From positions 124,001-188,000 of the forward strand of contig NZ_JAKILC010000004.1 in the NCBI RefSeq assembly GCF_023283845.1: a stretch of 64,000 nucleotides of DNA, given 5' to 3'. Origin of the DNA: Shewanella marinintestina (GTDB lineage: Bacteria; Pseudomonadota; Gammaproteobacteria; Enterobacterales; Shewanellaceae). Below the pieces are notes generated by a model. The model ran no database searches. It saw only the letters and a list, made by a program, of their open reading frames with translations, and was not told the DNA's origin. Made by a program: the position numbers and the translations under genes. Below, piece after piece: positions 25,817 to 34,435 of the stretch; position 1 is the stretch's first letter, and the number at the start of each line of letters is the position of its first letter.

Positions 25817-28800
25817 GTGCGCTATCGTCTAAGTTACGCATTACTTTTATCTCTACTTCTCAGCTATGCAGGCTCCGCAAGTGCGCAGCCTGCTTTTATT
25901 GCTTTTATATCGTCTCAACACGCCTTACCTGTAGTTATTCAATCAGAGCAAAACGTTCAGCTTGCAAGTTTAAATAATGCCGACGTTGCGCGCACTTTAG
26001 CGAGGCTGAAGCAAAGTTACAGCTTGTCATTGCAGGAGCTACAATCCCAAGCTGCAGTTTTAGCATCTACAACTGATGACGCTAGTGTAAACGTAGAACT
26101 CTCTACTGAGCAGTTGGGTATTCCCGAAGGGGAGGAATTACTGCTATCTCTTTATGTCGATAATCATTATTTGTCAGATGTGTTTGCTATCAAAAGTAAG
26201 CAAAATGCGCAATTTAGTTTAATTGGGCTATTTGAGTTAATTGATTTTCCAATTGAAGGCGACTTTGATAATCGCATGGTTAAAGGCTGGTATTTAGATG
26301 AGACTCGTCAATTTTTAATGCGCCTACCTGAAGCGGGAGAGGAAGTCGTTAATGTCTCGGTTAACCAGCAGGATTTCGAATTAGAACCTAGTCATTACAC
26401 CCTTATGGCTGATGATATTTATATTGCCGGCGATGAGATTGAACAGTGGTTTGGTATCACTTTTGACTATAGTTTTTCAGATTTAAAGGTAGATATTAGC
26501 AGCTCCTCGCCGTTACCTGTACAACAAAGGTTAGCACGAAAAAAGCGTCAACTAAATCAAGCTGTAAGTCGCAATAGAGAGGCTGTGTTGCCTTGGAAAG
26601 AATCTAATTATCAAGCGATATCCTCTCCTTTAGTCGATGTGCAGGTTAACGCTGCAGTGACAGAACACAACAATTATCAAAGTTACTCGATAATTGGCGG
26701 TCATGATTTCGCATTCTTAAGTAGTGAGTTTTATGCCAGCGGCAATAGTAACGATGCATTGACGGACTTACGTTTAACCTTATCAAAAGAATCGGCTGCT
26801 GGGGACTTACTAGGCCCATTAAAGGCGACAGAATTTAGATTGGGTGATATTACTCCTGTGAGCGTTGGAGTTGATGGCACGCTCGGTCAAAGTCGCGGTA
26901 TTTCAGTAACTAATGATAAAACAGGTGTATCAGCCAACAATAGAACCATCAATCTCAGTGGTGATATTCAACCTGGCTGGGATATCGAGCTATATCAAAA
27001 CGGTTTACTGATCAGGCAGGCACTTAGTTTGCAAAATGGTCGCTATGAGTTTAACGACATCGAATTGCTGTATGGTGATAACCAATTTGAGATGATCGCT
27101 TATGGCCCGCAAGGACAGGTTAAAACCGAAACTAAACAAGTTTATGTTGATAGTAATAAACTCAAAGCTAACGAGAGCAGCTATAGTGTTTCGCTTGCTG
27201 AAATTGGTAAAGGTTTATCTGGTATCTCTAGTACACCTGACGATAATGAAACGGGTTGGGTGCTAAGCTCGACCTATGAGCGCGGTTTAACTGATTGGGC
27301 ATCGATTAATTTAGGTGTGCAAGAGCAGTTATCAGAACAGGGCACTTCTGTCGATACTTATGCCATTGGTGGTAATTTTAATCTGTTTGAACGTTTTCTT
27401 GTTGATGCTGATTATCAAATTAAAGGTCATCAAGACAGCACATTTGCTGTTTCTGGGCGAACCCAAATTGGTAACCAATCTTTAAGCTTGCGTTATCAGG
27501 CATCAGAAAAGACCTTAGAAGATTTAAGTCAGCAACAACATACAGAATATAATTTTGACCACAGTGGATATATTTTTCAAGGCTCTCCCTATCGTTTAAA
27601 TTATCGAAATCATTGGCGACAAACTCAAACGAGTAATGGCGCAAAGCACGATGAGTTCGGCAACTTGCTCGCGATAAGTACTGGTTGGGCAAACATTAAT
27701 AACCAATTAACTTGGTATACGGGCCACTCTTCAAGTGACGCAGCTTTAGATGACTCGCTTACAGGCCAATTACAGCTACAAAAGAGTTTTGGTTGGGCTT
27801 TTAGCAGGGTGAAACTAGATTATTTTATTCAGCCAGAAGCTGAAATTTCTCGATTTTCTACCGAGCTATCCATCCCAATTAACACTCATCTACAATCTGA
27901 ACTTGAGCTTGATTACTACCCTATAACTGATCTGTTAAGTAGTAGTGCTAGCTTAAGCTGGCAGCATAATGCATTTAGTCTTAATTCTACTGTTTCTTAT
28001 GATAATACAGGCGACTGGTCATTAGGTTTGTATGGCCGCTTTAGCTTTGGTTATGAGCCAGAAACTGAGCAAGTGTTTATGTCATCGCGTAGCTTATCTG
28101 GTGCGGGAGCCTTAATGGTGCGGGTGTTCGAGGATGATAACCTTAATGGACGGTTTGATGCTGGTGAGGCTGTTATTGAAGGCGCAAGAGTAAAAGGCGT
28201 GCAACAGTACCGCTATGGCACTAGTAATCAAGATGGCGTGGCGATGTTAACCTCAATGTCTAGCCAGAAGAAAACCGATATTGTGCTTGATCAAAAAAGC
28301 CTAGGTGATCCTTTCTTAATTCCCGCTATTCCTGGGGTCTCTATCACCCCAAGGCGTGGTCATATACAGACTTTAGATTTTCCTGTCGTTAACGCAGCAG
28401 AAGTTGAAGGTACTGTGTATGTGCGCGAAGTCGATGGTACTGAATCTATCGCACCTTATGCCACAGTCAACTTAGTCAATGCGGCAGGTGATATTGTCGC
28501 CACTACAGAAACAGAATTTGATGGATATTACTTGTTTACTGATTTAATTCCGGGCGATTACCAATTATCTATTGATGCTAATTACCTTGAACGTAAGAAG
28601 TTACGTGGTGAGTCACAAATGGCGATTACCTTGCAAAATAATGGCGATGTAATGAATGGTGCTGACTTTACGTTTGCAGAGATCATGACGAGCAAAGGCT
28701 ATGTAATGAACCTCGGTAAATTTAATTCACTCGCCATGCTCAAAACCTACTGGCAGTTGGTGAAGCATAATTATGACGATGCCATGAGCCAACAAGTATT

Positions 28801-28948
28801 TTATATCGAAGATAAACAAACCAAGCGTTATGCGTTAAATGTAGCCTTTTTGGCTCGTAAACAACAAGCTGAAAACGGTTGCTCTCAAATTACAAAACAA
28901 GGTCTAAAGTGCAGTGTCGAGCCTTTTGAGTTCGAATTTGAATCATAA
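25817..28948 (+). CDS. Atypical outer-membrane usher with CNA-B-like, carboxypeptidase-regulatory-like and SPOR-like C-terminal domains
   Basis: 1043 residues, GTG start after AAGGG; signal peptide ends ASA. Residues ~70-240 are the periplasmic N-domain. About 280-760 is the usher barrel, with the plug-like segment DIQPGWDIELYQNG near 382 and YGDNQFEMIAYGPQGQ after it. Residues ~762-812 have a calcium-binding SdrD-B-like repeat (FEDDNLNGRFDAGEAVIEG). Residues ~863-920 are a carboxypeptidase-regulatory-like domain (EFDGYYLFTDLIPGDYQLSI). The tail, from ~960, looks like a SPOR domain (GYVMNLGKFNS ... CSQITKQGLKC). Ordinary ushers end in small CTD modules instead. It should export and polymerise the upstream subunits. 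Confidence 0.8.
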   Translation: MRYRLSYALLLSLLLSYAGSASAQPAFIAFISSQHALPVVIQSEQNVQLASLNNADVARTLARLKQSYSLSLQELQSQAAVLASTTDDASVNVELSTEQLGIPEGEELLLSLYVDNHYLSDVFAIKSKQNAQFSLIGLFELIDFPIEGDFDNRMVKGWYLDETRQFLMRLPEAGEEVVNVSVNQQDFELEPSHYTLMADDIYIAGDEIEQWFGITFDYSFSDLKVDISSSSPLPVQQRLARKKRQLNQAVSRNREAVLPWKESNYQAISSPLVDVQVNAAVTEHNNYQSYSIIGGHDFAFLSSEFYASGNSNDALTDLRLTLSKESAAGDLLGPLKATEFRLGDITPVSVGVDGTLGQSRGISVTNDKTGVSANNRTINLSGDIQPGWDIELYQNGLLIRQALSLQNGRYEFNDIELLYGDNQFEMIAYGPQGQVKTETKQVYVDSNKLKANESSYSVSLAEIGKGLSGISSTPDDNETGWVLSSTYERGLTDWASINLGVQEQLSEQGTSVDTYAIGGNFNLFERFLVDADYQIKGHQDSTFAVSGRTQIGNQSLSLRYQASEKTLEDLSQQQHTEYNFDHSGYIFQGSPYRLNYRNHWRQTQTSNGAKHDEFGNLLAISTGWANINNQLTWYTGHSSSDAALDDSLTGQLQLQKSFGWAFSRVKLDYFIQPEAEISRFSTELSIPINTHLQSELELDYYPITDLLSSSASLSWQHNAFSLNSTVSYDNTGDWSLGLYGRFSFGYEPETEQVFMSSRSLSGAGALMVRVFEDDNLNGRFDAGEAVIEGARVKGVQQYRYGTSNQDGVAMLTSMSSQKKTDIVLDQKSLGDPFLIPAIPGVSITPRRGHIQTLDFPVVNAAEVEGTVYVREVDGTESIAPYATVNLVNAAGDIVATTETEFDGYYLFTDLIPGDYQLSIDANYLERKKLRGESQMAITLQNNGDVMNGADFTFAEIMTSKGYVMNLGKFNSLAMLKTYWQLVKHNYDDAMSQQVFYIEDKQTKRYALNVAFLARKQQAENGCSQITKQGLKCSVEPFEFEFES

Positions 28949-28999
28949 TAAATTTAGGCTTTTTCTATTTAAATCATATTACTTTTCAGAGACAGTCTT

Positions 29000-29890
29000 G
29001 TGGAAATGAGTTTTAGAATGAATCTAGTGAACTATCGAGCTTGCCGTAAAGCAGCGGCTTTGCTTGTTGCCATAATGAGCTTAACTGGCTGTGCTAATCA
29101 GGCTGATATCGCGCTTGAAAAGCAACGAGTTGCAGAGCAAAAGCAACTAAAAGACAAAATAGAACAATTAGAGCAAGAGCTTGCTGAGTGGCATCAAATG
29201 AAGGCTGGTCTATCCCGTTTGATTGTTATTGAGGGCGACTTGAAGTTATTGGTTGAGCAACTCACTATGTTGGCGGCAGGAGGCCAAGCACCTGTTAGGC
29301 CAGCTCCAATAACGCCTAAAGCGACTAAACAAATGCCAACGTCCGTTTCGTCAGATTCAATAGCAGTAGCAAGTTCAACGATGGAGGTTAAACACCAAAT
29401 TTCGAGCCAAAGCAGTGACAATAAAGTTGACGGAGTACAAGTTGACCACATGGCTGCAGCTGAGAGCACGAAAACAGAAGTTAATGTGCCAGAAGCTTTA
29501 GCTATTAGAAGTTACGCATCAGCATATCCGGGTGGGCCTGAGCAACCTATCGAGTCTAATCCAAAGGTTTTGAACTATGCAAATAAGACGCAAGCAGAAG
29601 CTAAAGCCGCTCGGAAGAAAAGTGGTTTTGCATTGCAGTTATCATCAGTGGATAAATTCTCTCGTATCGAGCCTACTTGGTTTGAGTTAAATAGTCGTTT
29701 TGGCACTCAGTTAGCTCGTTATGTGCCGAGGTATGAGCGTGTTTTAGTTAACGGAAAAACATATTACCGAATTAAAGTTGGCGAGTTTACTCAGCGTCAA
29801 CAAGCATTGTCAGCGTGTACTAGCATGAAGCAAAGTGGTTTGGATTGTATTGTGGCGACTAGTGTTGGTATAAACCTCTATAGCAGCTAG
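29000..29890 (+). CDS. SPOR-domain lipoprotein, last gene of the chaperone-usher locus
   Basis: About 290 residues. An N-terminal lipobox (AIMSLTGC) makes it a lipoprotein. A coiled coil follows (EKQRVAEQKQLKDKIEQLEQ), then LAEWHQMKAGLSRLIVIEGD, which matches the LADWDKLKPAIERLVHNEED region of the gene at 22813. A long Ser/Ala/Gln linker leads to a SPOR-like domain (about 208-291, GFALQLSSVDKF to CTSMKQSGLDC). Start may be GTG 29000 or ATG 29006/29018; none has a perfect ribosome site. A peptidoglycan anchor for the fibre apparatus is an inference. Confidence 0.72.
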   Translation: MEMSFRMNLVNYRACRKAAALLVAIMSLTGCANQADIALEKQRVAEQKQLKDKIEQLEQELAEWHQMKAGLSRLIVIEGDLKLLVEQLTMLAAGGQAPVRPAPITPKATKQMPTSVSSDSIAVASSTMEVKHQISSQSSDNKVDGVQVDHMAAAESTKTEVNVPEALAIRSYASAYPGGPEQPIESNPKVLNYANKTQAEAKAARKKSGFALQLSSVDKFSRIEPTWFELNSRFGTQLARYVPRYERVLVNGKTYYRIKVGEFTQRQQALSACTSMKQSGLDCIVATSVGINLYSS

Positions 29891-29922
29891 TTTGTATGGC
29901 TAAAATGTGAGTGAAAATAAAC

Positions 29923-29956
29923 TTGGCTAATGAATATTGCTATGTTCATTAGCCAA
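29923..29956. terminator. Stem-loop between the SPOR lipoprotein and DUF5062
   Basis: TTGGCTAATGAA (29923-29934) pairs perfectly with TTCATTAGCCAA (29945-29956). T-rich sequence follows on the minus strand (GTTTATTTT), so it mainly terminates the DUF5062 gene and may serve both. Confidence 0.75.
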
Positions 29957-29972
29957 TTGGGTTCCTCGATGT

Positions 29973-30233
29973 TTAGTTCAGTAGCTCATGTTCAGGTGGT
30001 AACTGGCGGCTTATCCAAAGTACTAATTTGTGCTTCATATTGGGACCATCTTCTTTGTCTTTTGGTAGTGCTTGAATTAGGTTGTCTTGTACTAATAAGC
30101 GGTAAATACATTCGACTTTATCTTTGGGAGAGATCCCTTGGCCAAAATCAGCAAAGCCTCTTTTTTTGGCGTAGCCAACACCAATTTCTAACGCGAGCTT
30201 CAGTAGTTGTGCATCGTGCTTACCTGACTTCAT
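29973..30233 (-). CDS. DUF5062 family protein
   Basis: 86 residues: LLKLALEIGVGYAKKRGFADF, then ECIYRLLVQDNLIQALPKDK and EDGPNMKHKLVLWISRQLP, matching the DUF5062 family of Vibrio and Shewanella. No signal or membrane segment. Function unknown. It overlaps a spurious plus-strand frame. Confidence 0.85.
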   Translation of the reverse strand: MKSGKHDAQLLKLALEIGVGYAKKRGFADFGQGISPKDKVECIYRLLVQDNLIQALPKDKEDGPNMKHKLVLWISRQLPPEHELLN

Positions 30234-30344
30234 ATAGACGCTTCTTATGTCGATTGATGTAGCCCTAACGTTACCTGAATATCAAATGATAGCAAGTGAG
30301 ATTATGTTTATAAAATCGTTAAAATCCCACTTAGATACAGCCTA

Positions 30345-31379
30345 TTATTTAACTTTATGTCGCTGCTTGTATTGAAGTGGTGAAAGTCCATGCCAGCGTT
30401 TAAATGCGCGAGTAAAGTTACTGGGATCTTTAAAGCCTAAACGAAATGAAATATCAATCACTGCCAACTGATTATTGGCTAAGTATTTGATAGCTAATTC
30501 TTTACGAACGTTTTCAACTAACTCACTGAAACTTGTACCTTCTTGGCGTAACTTACGTTGTAGGTTGCGGCTGCTCATATGAAATGACTGGGCTACCGTA
30601 TCCCGTAAAGGATTGCCTAACGTCATAGAGAAAGTAATTGCTTCTGTCACTTTTTTACTGAAGGCTTGCTGGCTAATCGTTTGAAAATAAGCCTGAATAG
30701 CTTCATCGTTACTCAATGCTAGTTGTCTATTTGCAGACGGAAAAGGTCGTTGTAAAGCAGTGTTTGAGTAGTAAATTTTATTGCTGTTGGCCGCATATTT
30801 GATCGGACAATTAAACAGATCATTAAAGGGTTTCGAGTCGAAAGGCTGTCGACGTTCCAGTTCTAATCGATAGGGAATTATTTGTCCGTGGCTGACCTGA
30901 AATGCCATTAAATAACTAGTGGCCATAAATGCATCTATGGCTTCATCTGCATAATGCCTTCCGGCTATTTTATTAAAACATAATGCGGATTCATGTTCGC
31001 CATGCTCTATATCCATCTCTAATACATTACTAATAATGCTGTAATAGCGCTTTACTCTTACCCAGGCATCGTTGAGGGATTCACTTACTAGCAATGAGAA
31101 ACTCAATGCATTAAAGCTAGTAGGCTGCACAAAATTAGCGACCTTTAAACCTATTGCTTCATCCCCTGTTAGCGTCACTGCTTTACGCCATAACAGTGTC
31201 ATTTGGCTTACTGGTAAGCGGGCATTAGGATCAATTAATACAGAGGGGTCAATGGCAAGTTCATCTAGAATTTTTTGACTGCTAGCGCCAGAGGCATCAA
31301 TGGTGCGACACACTGCTAACGCCCAAGATGCGATAGTTGTAGATTCAACTTTAGTTATATTCTTGTCCTTCAAAGTCAT
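30345..31379 (-). CDS. AraC-family transcriptional regulator with arabinose-binding-like N-terminal domain
   Basis: 344 residues. The long N-terminal domain (IDASGASSQKILDELAID, LTGDEAIGLKVANFVQPTSF) is the type found in OruR/ArgR-like AraC regulators. The C-terminal double helix-turn-helix is visible in FHMSSRNLQRKLRQEG and DISFRLGFKDPSNFTRAFKR. It is divergent from the lipoprotein gene at 31543 and is the likely regulator of that gene (inference from position). Confidence 0.92.
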   Translation of the reverse strand: MTLKDKNITKVESTTIASWALAVCRTIDASGASSQKILDELAIDPSVLIDPNARLPVSQMTLLWRKAVTLTGDEAIGLKVANFVQPTSFNALSFSLLVSESLNDAWVRVKRYYSIISNVLEMDIEHGEHESALCFNKIAGRHYADEAIDAFMATSYLMAFQVSHGQIIPYRLELERRQPFDSKPFNDLFNCPIKYAANSNKIYYSNTALQRPFPSANRQLALSNDEAIQAYFQTISQQAFSKKVTEAITFSMTLGNPLRDTVAQSFHMSSRNLQRKLRQEGTSFSELVENVRKELAIKYLANNQLAVIDISFRLGFKDPSNFTRAFKRWHGLSPLQYKQRHKVK

Positions 31380-31542
31380 AAACCTGTCTCTCGCCGACCA
31401 TTAATCCACTGCATCATGGTTTAGGTTACAAATAAAGCGGCTTAAGCTCAATCTTTATTCAGAGGAGGTGACACGTAGGATAAGGCTTGCTGCAACGCAT
31501 TGAGGGAGTGGCACTTTTGCCGAGTAACTATAAGGAATAATA

Positions 31543-32898
31543 ATGAATCATTACTCGTTTATATCTAAATCAGGTTTGAAAAAAGGCTCTGCAATATTGG
31601 CTGCTTGCTTATCGTTCATAATAGCGGGTTGCGACAGTGACTCGGATGGCGGGTCTCAAGGTAAGCAAATTGAGTCTAGTGCTTGCTTTTGGGTTGGCCC
31701 GTATAACATTGACCATCCTGAGCGTAACTTTGCCTACCCTGACACAGGGGCTAATTATTGGCATGCTGGGTACACTTTACCTGAAGGGGCAAGCTTGACT
31801 CTTCACGGTGAATATCCTTATGCACGTTATATTTCACTTAATAGCTATCGTGCCGATACTACGCCAGCGACAGCGATTACTGATAATCAAATAGTGGCAG
31901 ATGACGGGTCTTATAATCCCTTTATTCAAGATGCTGAGCGACAAAAGCAACGACGAGAATTTACCTTAACAGTTGCTCAAGGAGAGCCCTCTGGCGATTT
32001 ACCCGCTAATACCTTGTTTGATTATGCTAAACAGGGAGATAAAGCGGTATTGATCTATCGGATATATGTCGGTGATGAGGGGCAAGATGAGCAAGCAGGT
32101 TTTGAGCTGCCAGCGCTAGAGTTAACGCTAGCTACGGGGGAGCAACTTTATGGCCAGCAAGCTTGTGATATTCTGCAAGCAGATACTGAAGATCTTGCCA
32201 TCCCACTAGTGCCTAAAGAAACCTATGCTAAAGTTCGTTCAAATCCCGCTTTTGACCCAGCTAAAACCCCCGCTATTTGGCGTGCAGCTTATAATGGTAC
32301 GTATGGGTTTCAATGTAACTTTCTAGGGCAATGTGCTGGAGAGCCTGAGCGTAGCGTGAACTTTTACGCTAATGCAGATAACCAATATATCAGTACTTTC
32401 TTAGACTCAAATTTTGGTGAAGTGGCTGTGACTCGAGGGAAATTACCGCGTGTGCCGCAAACCTTTAAAGGCAATACCGTGTTTGATGAATCGGACTCGC
32501 AGATAAGGTATTGGTCAATTTGCCAGAACGAGTACTATTCGCAAGTGGTAACCGATTGTCTGTTTGATGAACAACTCGTTACCGATGAAGAGGGTTATTA
32601 CACTGTGGTAACGAGTCGAGACTCTTTTAAACCGAATAATGCTAATCCTGATTGCGGTTACAACTTTTTACCTTGGACCGAGCAAGGCGATGGCTTTGGT
32701 CGAGCTGTTGAAGGTGGCAATAATAAGCTCAATGAAGCAATGCTAATCGTACGTAATATGCTTCCACAAGAAGGGTTTGCGCAAGCGATTCAAAATACCA
32801 GCACTCCAGGTGATGAGTACGTGATTATGGGGGAGTATTTGCCAACAACTGAATATATGAGTCGTGCAGACTTTGAGTCTTTGGGCTGTAACATCTAA
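31543..32898 (+). CDS. Unknown lipoprotein (451 residues)
   Basis: A lipoprotein signal peptide ends at the lipobox IIAGC, followed by an Asp/Ser-rich spacer (DSDSDGGSQG). The body has GEYPYARYISLNSY, then FTLTVAQGEPSGDLPANTLF and LIYRIYVGDEGQDEQAGFELP, a pattern seen in other uncharacterised secreted proteins with conserved Asn/Tyr blocks. Paired cysteines (FQCNFLGQCAG, ICQNEYYSQVVTDC) suggest disulfides. I do not know its function. It faces an AraC regulator. Confidence 0.8.
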   Translation: MNHYSFISKSGLKKGSAILAACLSFIIAGCDSDSDGGSQGKQIESSACFWVGPYNIDHPERNFAYPDTGANYWHAGYTLPEGASLTLHGEYPYARYISLNSYRADTTPATAITDNQIVADDGSYNPFIQDAERQKQRREFTLTVAQGEPSGDLPANTLFDYAKQGDKAVLIYRIYVGDEGQDEQAGFELPALELTLATGEQLYGQQACDILQADTEDLAIPLVPKETYAKVRSNPAFDPAKTPAIWRAAYNGTYGFQCNFLGQCAGEPERSVNFYANADNQYISTFLDSNFGEVAVTRGKLPRVPQTFKGNTVFDESDSQIRYWSICQNEYYSQVVTDCLFDEQLVTDEEGYYTVVTSRDSFKPNNANPDCGYNFLPWTEQGDGFGRAVEGGNNKLNEAMLIVRNMLPQEGFAQAIQNTSTPGDEYVIMGEYLPTTEYMSRADFESLGCNI

Positions 32899-32920
32899 TC
32901 CTGCGGTTGCTATAATTGCT

Positions 32921-32947
32921 AAAAGGCCGCCGCAAGGCGGTTTTTTT
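32921..32947 (+). terminator. Terminator after the unknown lipoprotein
   Basis: CCGCC-GCAA-GGCGG followed by seven T. Confidence 0.9.
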
Positions 32948-33057
32948 GTGCAAAATTTAGTTTGATCCTGATCATGATTGTTCTCAGTTTAGCTTCCTTA
33001 AAGACGCGTTTTAGCTAAGCTAAAATTAGGATAAGGATAATCAGCAGAGGTGACTTC

Positions 33058-33936
33058 ATGGGTAAAGTGTTAGTGATTTCGCAGCGGCAAGAAGCACATA
33101 TTAATGCCGTGGTAAAAGGCGTTGAATTAGCTAAGTTACTTGGTAAACGCGCCGAGGTATTTGCATATAGTTTTGAATACTTTGGCGATGCAGAGTTTTA
33201 TAATCCTAAGTTTGTCGCGGTAGCACAAAAGCACGTGATGAAGCAGCGTGAGGCAAAAATAGAGCAAATGCTGCAGGATATTGATGAACAAGACACACCG
33301 ATCCACAGCGTGTGGAGTAAAGATTTATTTGAACATGCTTGTCATCATTCAAAGCGTCATGGCTTTGATCTTATCGTGAAAGCGATACATCACGCCGACC
33401 ATTATCTGCCTGTAGACTGGAGTCTTATTCGCCACACTCGTGTGCCATTGATGTTGCTAACAGATAATCCGCTCAAACAGAACAACACTGTGATGATGGC
33501 GCTGGATCTAGACAGTAAAAAAACCTTAAAGCAACAGCTTAACCAAGCGGTGATCCGCCAAGCAACCGCGCTGGCACAAGCTACAGGCAGCCAATTGCAT
33601 TTGGCCTACGTGATCCGCTTGCCACAGATTATCCATGATATGGAAATTGTCGATACCCATGCATTAGTGCGAGAAGCTAAGCAAAGGCATCAGCCATTAT
33701 TCGATGAGCTTAACTTAACTGATGACTGTGTGCATATTACGGTCGGCGAGGCAGACTTATGTTTGTATCAGTTAGCTTGCGAGCATAAAGTGCAATATCT
33801 GGTGCTTGGTGCTGTGCAACGTCAAGGCGTTTATGCTTATGTGGTGGGTAATATGGCAGAGTCTATTTTGAGCCGCACTCGCAGCAATGTATTAATCGTG
33901 CCAGCAAGAGAAGGGCAACTGCTACCGATAGAGTGA
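33058..33936 (+). CDS. uspE: Universal stress protein with two Usp domains (UspE-like)
   Basis: 292 residues made of two tandem Usp folds. The first begins MGKVLVISQRQEAHINAVVK; the second begins NNTVMMALDLDSKK near residue 140 and ends with the nucleotide-binding signature VLGAVQRQGVYAYVVGNMAESILSRTRSNVLIV. The length and double-domain form are those of UspE. It is cytosolic and linked in relatives to stress and motility/adhesion. It is convergent with the nap operon. Confidence 0.87.
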   Translation: MGKVLVISQRQEAHINAVVKGVELAKLLGKRAEVFAYSFEYFGDAEFYNPKFVAVAQKHVMKQREAKIEQMLQDIDEQDTPIHSVWSKDLFEHACHHSKRHGFDLIVKAIHHADHYLPVDWSLIRHTRVPLMLLTDNPLKQNNTVMMALDLDSKKTLKQQLNQAVIRQATALAQATGSQLHLAYVIRLPQIIHDMEIVDTHALVREAKQRHQPLFDELNLTDDCVHITVGEADLCLYQLACEHKVQYLVLGAVQRQGVYAYVVGNMAESILSRTRSNVLIVPAREGQLLPIE

Positions 33937-33957
33937 GCAGCCAATCAGATAACAAAC

Positions 33958-33987
33958 AAAAAACCACCTCAAATGAGGTGGTTTTTT
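33958..33987. terminator. Bidirectional terminator between uspE and napB
   Basis: AAACCACCTC-AAAT-GAGGTGGTTTT with A and T flanks on both sides, so it serves both convergent units. Confidence 0.93.
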
Positions 33988-34009
33988 GTGCTTTAAAACC
34001 CGCTAGCGC

Positions 34010-34435
34010 TTACTGAGCTGAAAAGTCGTTCTCGACTAATTCTTGCTTATTTTCAGCTTGAGGCGTGTGGCACTGAGTACAGTTGTAGTACTCGTTGTTT
34101 AACTTGCCGTCGGCCAACATATGCGATGGATCAACCGCAGTTGCCTTCATACGCTTTGCTTTTGCTGGGCTGTGACAGCTGATACAACCATTACGCTTAA
34201 GCGTAATTGGGTAGTCTGCTTTGTGCGGGATCATCGGTGGTTGATGTACAAAAGTACGTTCAATAGATTTACCACGTTTAGGATAAAGCGGCGCCGGATC
34301 GGCAGCGCGAATATCGGTGATCTCAGACTTACCCAGTGAGCTAATGTTCACTGGCTCGGCTTGAGTATTTGCTTGCTGACCAGAGCAAGCACTAAGCGCC
34401 ATTACTAGCGCAGCTAAGGTGAGTACTTTTTTCAT
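34010..34435 (-). CDS. napB: Periplasmic nitrate reductase, diheme cytochrome c subunit
   Basis: 141 residues from ATG 34435, whose ATGA overlaps the napH stop; the longer frame from 34540 lies inside napH and is rejected. After a signal peptide (KKVLTLAALVMALSACSG) two heme-binding motifs appear, CISCH and CTQCH. Axial His residues are in THMLADG-like segments (FVHQPPMIPH, PSHMLADGKL). NapB passes electrons to NapA in the periplasm. The signal also has a possible lipobox-like SAC. Confidence 0.95.
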   Translation of the reverse strand: MKKVLTLAALVMALSACSGQQANTQAEPVNISSLGKSEITDIRAADPAPLYPKRGKSIERTFVHQPPMIPHKADYPITLKRNGCISCHSPAKAKRMKATAVDPSHMLADGKLNNEYYNCTQCHTPQAENKQELVENDFSAQ

